From Bacillota bacterium (GTDB lineage: Bacteria > Bacillota > Limnochordia > DTU080), in assembly GCA_012840225.1 (NCBI GenBank), contig DULU01000002.1:1-64000 (forward strand): a stretch of 64,000 bases of DNA, read 5' to 3'. Under the pieces are notes generated by a model. It saw only the letters and a program-made list of their open reading frames with translations, ran no database searches and had not been told where the DNA came from. Positions 58,715 to 64,000 of the stretch are shown here, piece after piece (position 1 is the first letter of the stretch; every line of letters starts with the position of its first letter). The translations under genes and the position numbers were made by a program.

Positions 58715-59989
58715 TCATCGCCAGTTCAATTGCCAGGCCCTTTCATAGAAGGGGGCATAGAAGAGGCTGGCTTCCCTCTGCATTTCCGCCAGGGCCGCTT
58801 CAGGGGTTAACACTTTATCCAGCATCTTGTTGATGGCATTGTTATAGATGGTGCGCATGCCACCGGGAGCATAGGTGAACGGCGGATCCGTCCGGGAGAT
58901 CGGCAGTTGGTTGAACAACACCCGCAGACGGGGATCAGTGGCTTTGATCGCCGCTTCACGTATGGTGGTCATGTTTACCGGCATGATATATGTCATGTTA
59001 TACCATAACATCTGCATTTTAGGATCGATGATGTGCAACAGAAACTTGGCCGCTTCTTTGGGATGCTTTGATCCTTTGATTATCGCCACCCCGTGCAGCC
59101 AGCCCATGGAAAACCTTTCCACACCGGCGGCAGCCGGAACAGGAGCGATGATAAAGTCCAGATCCGGGGTGTTGATCAGCATATTCAGTCTTGTCGACGA
59201 ATCGACCATCATCGAATTGGTCTGATCGCGGAAGCGGTTGATGTGTACCCCGGTTTTTCCATAGAGCTCTCCGTAACTGTTGATCCAGCGCAAGGCTTGC
59301 AGATTTTCCGGTCTCTCAAACGTCGGTTGCCAGGTGCTGCTGTCAAAATAGTTGCCGCCGAAGGAGAAGAACCATTCCAATCCCCAGTTGTTGCCCACCG
59401 GATGCCAACCGAGGCGCTGCACCTGTCCGGTCGGGGAGAAAATGGTGAGCTTCCTGGCCAGGACATCCAGATCGGCCAGCGTGGCCGGTTCTGTTCGCCC
59501 CACCCCGGCATCATCGAGATGGGTGGCGTTCATATACAAGCCGACAGCGGTGCCGCGGAACGGCATACACACCCAATACTCGCCTACCCGGCAATCATCC
59601 TTGCCGAGAGGGATGACGTCGAGATCCTGCAGCCGCACATTGTCGCCTATCACTTCGCGGATATCCTGAATCCAACCGCCGTCCACAAAGAACTGCTGAG
59701 CATCCCAGGTGCCCATATTAACCAGATCCGGTACCATGCCGCCGGCCAGCCGGGTCCTGATTTTCTCATAATAGGCCTCTCCACCGATTCCGCCTATGGC
59801 CACCATGTTGACTTTGATTCCCGGATTCGCTTTGTTGAACTCGTCGACAATGGCCTGCATGGCTTCATTAAACTGCGCATTTTCCCCAAACCAAAACTCC
59901 AGCTCCACCACCTCACTGGCGGTGACGGTACCATGATAGCCGACAAGCAAACAGACGCTCAAGAGTATTATCAACATTCTGTGTTTCAT
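58715..59989 (-). CDS. Extracellular solute-binding protein (sugar ABC type)
   Basis: Signal peptide MKHRMLIILLSVCLLVGYHGTVTASE; VVELEFWFGENAQFNEAMQAIVDEFNKANPGIKVNMVAIGG; GGMVPDLVNMGTWDAQQF. Confidence 0.92.
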   Translation of the reverse strand: MKHRMLIILLSVCLLVGYHGTVTASEVVELEFWFGENAQFNEAMQAIVDEFNKANPGIKVNMVAIGGIGGEAYYEKIRTRLAGGMVPDLVNMGTWDAQQFFVDGGWIQDIREVIGDNVRLQDLDVIPLGKDDCRVGEYWVCMPFRGTAVGLYMNATHLDDAGVGRTEPATLADLDVLARKLTIFSPTGQVQRLGWHPVGNNWGLEWFFSFGGNYFDSSTWQPTFERPENLQALRWINSYGELYGKTGVHINRFRDQTNSMMVDSSTRLNMLINTPDLDFIIAPVPAAAGVERFSMGWLHGVAIIKGSKHPKEAAKFLLHIIDPKMQMLWYNMTYIMPVNMTTIREAAIKATDPRLRVLFNQLPISRTDPPFTYAPGGMRTIYNNAINKMLDKVLTPEAALAEMQREASLFYAPFYERAWQLNWR

Positions 59990-60012
59990 GATTTCTCTTC
60001 CCCCCATGTGTA

Positions 60013-62640
60013 TTAATACCAACCATGCAACACTACTTGCCCGACTTGCGGCTTTTCCCCGGGTGTATCACCCGCATATGTTTCGCCGCTGCCCGTCATA
60101 CTCAGTCGAAAGTGCTCCACCACCTCCGGAACCGGCACCGTCGCTGCCAGATTTAGTTTCATCCATCCATTTGCGGAACGCTCCGCCACTACTACTTGGT
60201 AAGGCAGATCATGCCAGGTGCTACCGTCGGCAGAGACGGCACATTCTACCTGCCCGACGACAGCAGCATCCTTGCTGTAAAGGGTGATCAAGGCTTCTGT
60301 TAGTCTTGGCGTATCCCAGATCAAAAACACTTCAGCATCGCTTTGCGGGGTCAAGCGATCGGCATCACCAAAGAAGTCTTCCGGCCGTTCCGTCTGGTGC
60401 AACCAGCCAGGCCACTTGACGGTGGCCAAGGTGCGCTCCATGATCCCCAGCCCGAAAAAGCCCCAGTCCAAAGGCGGTTGCAGGTTATCAACGATCTCCC
60501 ACTTATTGTCGACTTCTATATCAACACTTCTTACCGCCTGCGCTCCATAAATGCTGGTGGCAACCGCCTGCAAGCGATGCCGGCCTTCCGCCAACGGCAG
60601 AGTGTCGACAGCCAAAACGGAAGGGGCAACGACATTGTCATATATCAGCTCATCGTCCAGCATCACTTGTACTGATTGCAGCTGATCAGGTGGTATGCCC
60701 ACAGCCACATCGAGAGGGACACGGCCTTTCACGTAAGCATAATTAGTCAAGTTGGAAAAATGGATATTCCCGATCCGCAGATGCAGCCTGGCCGTGTCCA
60801 TGTGCCCGCCGGCTGCAGCAGTTATCGTCAATATATGTTCACCATCGCCCAGCTCACCTTGATTGAGCCGGAACTCGGCCCGGCCTCCGGTGGCGGTGCG
60901 GCGTATCTCTCCCTCTTTTCTGGAGTCGTTCACGGAGACGGATATCAAGACATCCTGGTCGAGCTCCCCGGTGGTGACGGTCTCGACCTCAAGAATCAAG
61001 GGTCCCCACCAGCCTGTCCGCTCATAATAGGTGCCGTGGAGGTCGGCTTTGGTGATATATACTGCCGGAGCGGAGAGAGAGAACGCTGCGACCGAAGGGG
61101 CATTCGGTCCCACTTCCTCCTCTGTAAGCGGGCCGCGGAGCAAGGGATAACCGGCATATTCAAAGGCGCCTACGTCAGGATGGGCATGGCGTGACTTCCC
61201 CTCAATATCGGTATAGATCACGGTATCGATCACGGAACTGTAACTCAGCTCAGCCGCATCGATAACAGGACTGCCTGCTCCCGGAAAATGCACCCCGGCA
61301 ACGCTCCATTGCAACTGAGGATCAACCAGACGGGCTTCCTCCGGTTTCAAATTGATACCTATATAGGTACCGGCACTGGAGCTGCGGCCGCGGGTATAGA
61401 CCATGTTGCCTATCCAGATGATTTCCGCCGGCTTGCCCACGCTGACCAGCGGTTCCGGCAGGCTTGATACGATCAGGTTGTTGGCGATCACCGCCTTTTT
61501 CGGGGCAAAGGGTTGGTTTGCATCAGGGGCAATGGCAATGCTGCTGCGATTGTCGACGAAGGTGTTGAAAGCGACCAACACCTCCTCCACCCGCCAATAA
61601 TTCAAAATGGTCTCCTGGTTTTCCACATCGGCGCTGCCCAAAGTCAAAGCTGACCGCCAGCCGGTACCTTCCAGACGCTCAAAATGATTGTTATATACGG
61701 CATGGCCTTTGCCGTACACCCGGACCCCACCGGTCAGCGGTTTGCCGTTACCCAGGAAATAATTACCATAGACCTGATTGTCGTTGCCGTGGCGCAGGGT
61801 CAGGGTCCCTTCGCATTCCCAAAAGGTGTTGTAGCGGATGTGATTCCCGGCGCTTTTGACACTGATGATCTCGGCATCGCCGTTGCACTGGGCAAACAGA
61901 TTGTACTCAATGATGGTATAGGCATATGAGCGGGAGACATCGCTCGTGCCGATGCGGATGGCTTCCATCCCATTGGCGTTTACCGACCGGGCATCCCGGA
62001 AAAGGTTGTGATCGATGCGATTATACTGTCCTACCTGCACATTGTCGCCGTTGATGGAGACGAAATTGCCGATGCGCCTTTTGCCTTCGAAATAGTTGTG
62101 ATCGATCCTGTTGTGGTCCGCTCCCGTGCCGCCCACATATACCCAGTGTCTGCTGGACAGATTAGCCGGGTTTTCCACCAGGGCGAAGCTATTGCGGGTC
62201 ACCCGGCTATGATGTGTCCTGTGCAACCGCACCGCAAAATTGTTGTCCGTATCGACCGTGGTAAACAATAAACCCTCAATCACCACATAACTGGAATCTT
62301 CCACATAAAACCAGGAACCGCCGCTGATCTCCGCCCGTCCCTGATGCTGTGCCCGGATGATGAGGGGAGCCTCTGCTGTCCCGGACACTTTTCTGACGGC
62401 AAAATATGTACCCGCATCATACACCCCGTCGGCCAGTTCAATGACTTGCCCCGGAGCGGCGACAGCCAGGGCTTTCTGCAATTCACCGCCATCGCGCACC
62501 ACCACCCGGATACTGTCGGGTGGTGGTGAAACGACATCAGGATCCAGCACCGGATCAAAGGCAGCGATAACCGGACTGCCGGGCAGGATTAAAATCACAG
62601 CCAACAACCAGCAATATAGAGCGAATGGTCTGCAGGTCAT
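60013..62640 (-). CDS. Polysaccharide lyase family 6-like (chondroitinase B/alginate lyase type) beta-helix protein
   Basis: Signal peptide; VVVRDGGELQKALAVAAPGQVIELADGVYDAGTYFAVRKVSGTAEAPLIIRAQHQGRAEISGGSWFYVEDSSYVVIEGLLF; NRIDHNYFEGKRRIGNFVSI; NGMEAIRIGTSDVS; C-terminal beta-sandwich/discoidin-like region. Confidence 0.85.
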   Translation of the reverse strand: MTCRPFALYCWLLAVILILPGSPVIAAFDPVLDPDVVSPPPDSIRVVVRDGGELQKALAVAAPGQVIELADGVYDAGTYFAVRKVSGTAEAPLIIRAQHQGRAEISGGSWFYVEDSSYVVIEGLLFTTVDTDNNFAVRLHRTHHSRVTRNSFALVENPANLSSRHWVYVGGTGADHNRIDHNYFEGKRRIGNFVSINGDNVQVGQYNRIDHNLFRDARSVNANGMEAIRIGTSDVSRSYAYTIIEYNLFAQCNGDAEIISVKSAGNHIRYNTFWECEGTLTLRHGNDNQVYGNYFLGNGKPLTGGVRVYGKGHAVYNNHFERLEGTGWRSALTLGSADVENQETILNYWRVEEVLVAFNTFVDNRSSIAIAPDANQPFAPKKAVIANNLIVSSLPEPLVSVGKPAEIIWIGNMVYTRGRSSSAGTYIGINLKPEEARLVDPQLQWSVAGVHFPGAGSPVIDAAELSYSSVIDTVIYTDIEGKSRHAHPDVGAFEYAGYPLLRGPLTEEEVGPNAPSVAAFSLSAPAVYITKADLHGTYYERTGWWGPLILEVETVTTGELDQDVLISVSVNDSRKEGEIRRTATGGRAEFRLNQGELGDGEHILTITAAAGGHMDTARLHLRIGNIHFSNLTNYAYVKGRVPLDVAVGIPPDQLQSVQVMLDDELIYDNVVAPSVLAVDTLPLAEGRHRLQAVATSIYGAQAVRSVDIEVDNKWEIVDNLQPPLDWGFFGLGIMERTLATVKWPGWLHQTERPEDFFGDADRLTPQSDAEVFLIWDTPRLTEALITLYSKDAAVVGQVECAVSADGSTWHDLPYQVVVAERSANGWMKLNLAATVPVPEVVEHFRLSMTGSGETYAGDTPGEKPQVGQVVLHGWY

Positions 62641-62664
62641 CCCGGATCACACCCCTATGTAGGA

Positions 62665-63507
62665 TCAATCATCACTCAATTCCTTCAAAATACCCGCCAC
62701 ATACTCCCGGTCTTCGGTGATCAACTGAGTGGTGAGTTCCGTGTATTTTTCATAGTTGAAATATGGGGATCTATATTCCGGATGAATACTCAGAGCCTCG
62801 TCATAACCCATCTTCTTTAAGGTGCGCAGGAATGAGGCGCAATCGACCATACCGTCGCGCAAAGGCACGATCACCATAGGCCAGGTGAGCTTACCGGTCT
62901 TTTTGTCCACCGCCACATCGCGCCTGATGGCTTTCAGGTTTACACTGTGCAGATATGGTCCAACCAAGGCTAAGGCCAGCTCCGGCGGCTCCCCGGAGTA
63001 ACCCAGGTGGCCGGTATCCACCTGAACGCCCAGCCATTCAGGATCCCTGTCCTGCACGCATAACAAACACAGTCCCAAGGTGGCATGTGCCGTATTGCCG
63101 CTATGCACCTGCACACCTGCTTTGATGCCATGCTTCTTCAGGTAAGGTTCCAAAGCCGCCAATGACCGGCGATGCTCATCGAACGCCTTGCGGGCGGTAG
63201 AATCCGGGCGCAGGGACACCCCACCCAGCCGGATCTTCTTCACCCCCACAGAGCTGAACAGCCCGAGCAGTTCATCCAGATCCTCCCTCGGCCCGGTGAT
63301 GTCGGTGACCAACTGCTCCATTGTTAGACCATGGGCGGCAAACACTTCCTTGGCCCGGGGAAGCATTTTCTTGGCAACTTCCGCCGGCATGCCCATCTTT
63401 TCCCGGACAGGAAAGTCCACGCCGTCAAAACCTGCTTTGGCCACAATCTTGGCTACTTCCTCAACCGGTCTGTCCCACAACCATTTCGTAAAAGCGATCA
63501 GCTTCAT
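62665..63507 (-). CDS. Sugar phosphate isomerase/epimerase (TIM barrel)
   Basis: IAFTKWLWDRPVEEVAKIVAKAGFDGVDFPVREKMGM; GVQVDTGHLGYSGEPPELALALVGPYLHSVNLKAIR. Confidence 0.88.
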   Translation of the reverse strand: MKLIAFTKWLWDRPVEEVAKIVAKAGFDGVDFPVREKMGMPAEVAKKMLPRAKEVFAAHGLTMEQLVTDITGPREDLDELLGLFSSVGVKKIRLGGVSLRPDSTARKAFDEHRRSLAALEPYLKKHGIKAGVQVHSGNTAHATLGLCLLCVQDRDPEWLGVQVDTGHLGYSGEPPELALALVGPYLHSVNLKAIRRDVAVDKKTGKLTWPMVIVPLRDGMVDCASFLRTLKKMGYDEALSIHPEYRSPYFNYEKYTELTTQLITEDREYVAGILKELSDD

Positions 63508-63533
63508 TTATATGTGCCCCTCTCTCATTAGTC

Positions 63534-64000
63534 TCAAGCCGTCCATGAGGAGATCCGCCCGGCATCAGGTATCTGATCGAAACCGGTGCCCAGGCCGGGA
63601 TGATATAGCGATGCAGCGCTTACCATCCCGTCTTTGACCTGAAAAGCCGCCGGATGCCGGCGTTGCACTTCCAGGCCGACATGGGGGTAAAATTGGCGCG
63701 AGTTATATTCGATCCCCATAACGGGATTGGTCCAGGCCCCCACCAGCAAGGAGTGCAGCAGAGCCAAGCCCGGATTGGTTAGATCCTGAATGCTGTACGG
63801 CGTGCCATATTCCGTCGCTTTAGCCAGAGAAAGCAACAGGTGGCTTTGACACTTGCATGTCTTCAGCGCCACACCCGACCAACCAAGCCGCCTCATCTCG
63901 TCGATCATCTCCGGACTGCTCAGGCTTTCATCGGCCAATACCGGCTTATACTTGGAAAGCTCATGCATTTCTCCGGGAGCTTCCCGGTCGGTAGGCTGCT
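63534..64000 (-). CDS. Enolase-superfamily (mandelate racemase/muconate lactonizing-like) protein, C-terminal part, truncated by the window edge
   Basis: YKPVLADESLSSPEMIDEMRRLGWSGVALKTCKCQSHLLLSLAKATEYGTPYSIQDLTNPGLALLHSLLVGA. Frame open to 64000. Confidence 0.7.
   Translation of the reverse strand, partial: QPTDREAPGEMHELSKYKPVLADESLSSPEMIDEMRRLGWSGVALKTCKCQSHLLLSLAKATEYGTPYSIQDLTNPGLALLHSLLVGAWTNPVMGIEYNSRQFYPHVGLEVQRRHPAAFQVKDGMVSAASLYHPGLGTGFDQIPDAGRISSWTA

Noticed and set aside
59093-60016. 307-aa + strand ORF
   Set aside because: Antisense to the solute-binding protein gene 58715-59989.

Overview
The window has two parts. (1) Positions 91-4103 hold a 55-repeat CRISPR array (36-bp repeat GAATCCGCAGCTTAAACGCTGCGGCACCATTGAAGC, 54 spacers). 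A cas4-cas1 fusion and cas2 follow it, and no effector gene is visible in the window. Next to cas2 is a truncated IS4-like transposase remnant. (2) The other ~57 kb is a bacterial chromosome segment dominated by carbohydrate and organosulfate catabolism. It encodes five sulfatase-fold proteins, a PL6-like beta-helix lyase, a BNR sialidase-like protein, four Gfo/Idh/MocA dehydrogenases, two TIM-barrel isomerases, a split transketolase, a URO-D-family protein, a ceramidase-like protein, an enolase-superfamily fragment, several solute-binding proteins without visible cognate sugar permeases, and ROK/LacI/AraC regulators. It also has a livKHMGF operon, two ABC exporters with a MarR regulator, a two-component system, a TerC gene with a clear yybP-ykoY Mn2+ riboswitch, and a fused APS kinase/ATP sulfurylase. 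Leads worth a second look are: the effector-less Cas4/1-Cas2 locus, with a duplicated spacer and several spacers that look like phage start-codon regions; an operon pairing two non-Cys sulfatase-fold proteins with an ASRT-family protein and CysC-Sat; and several gene remnants missing from the ORF track (a histidine kinase fragment, a GntR/FCD fragment, an internally deleted solute-binding protein, and a helicase N-terminus). Everything was read by eye. Family assignments rest on motif recognition, with no database search.
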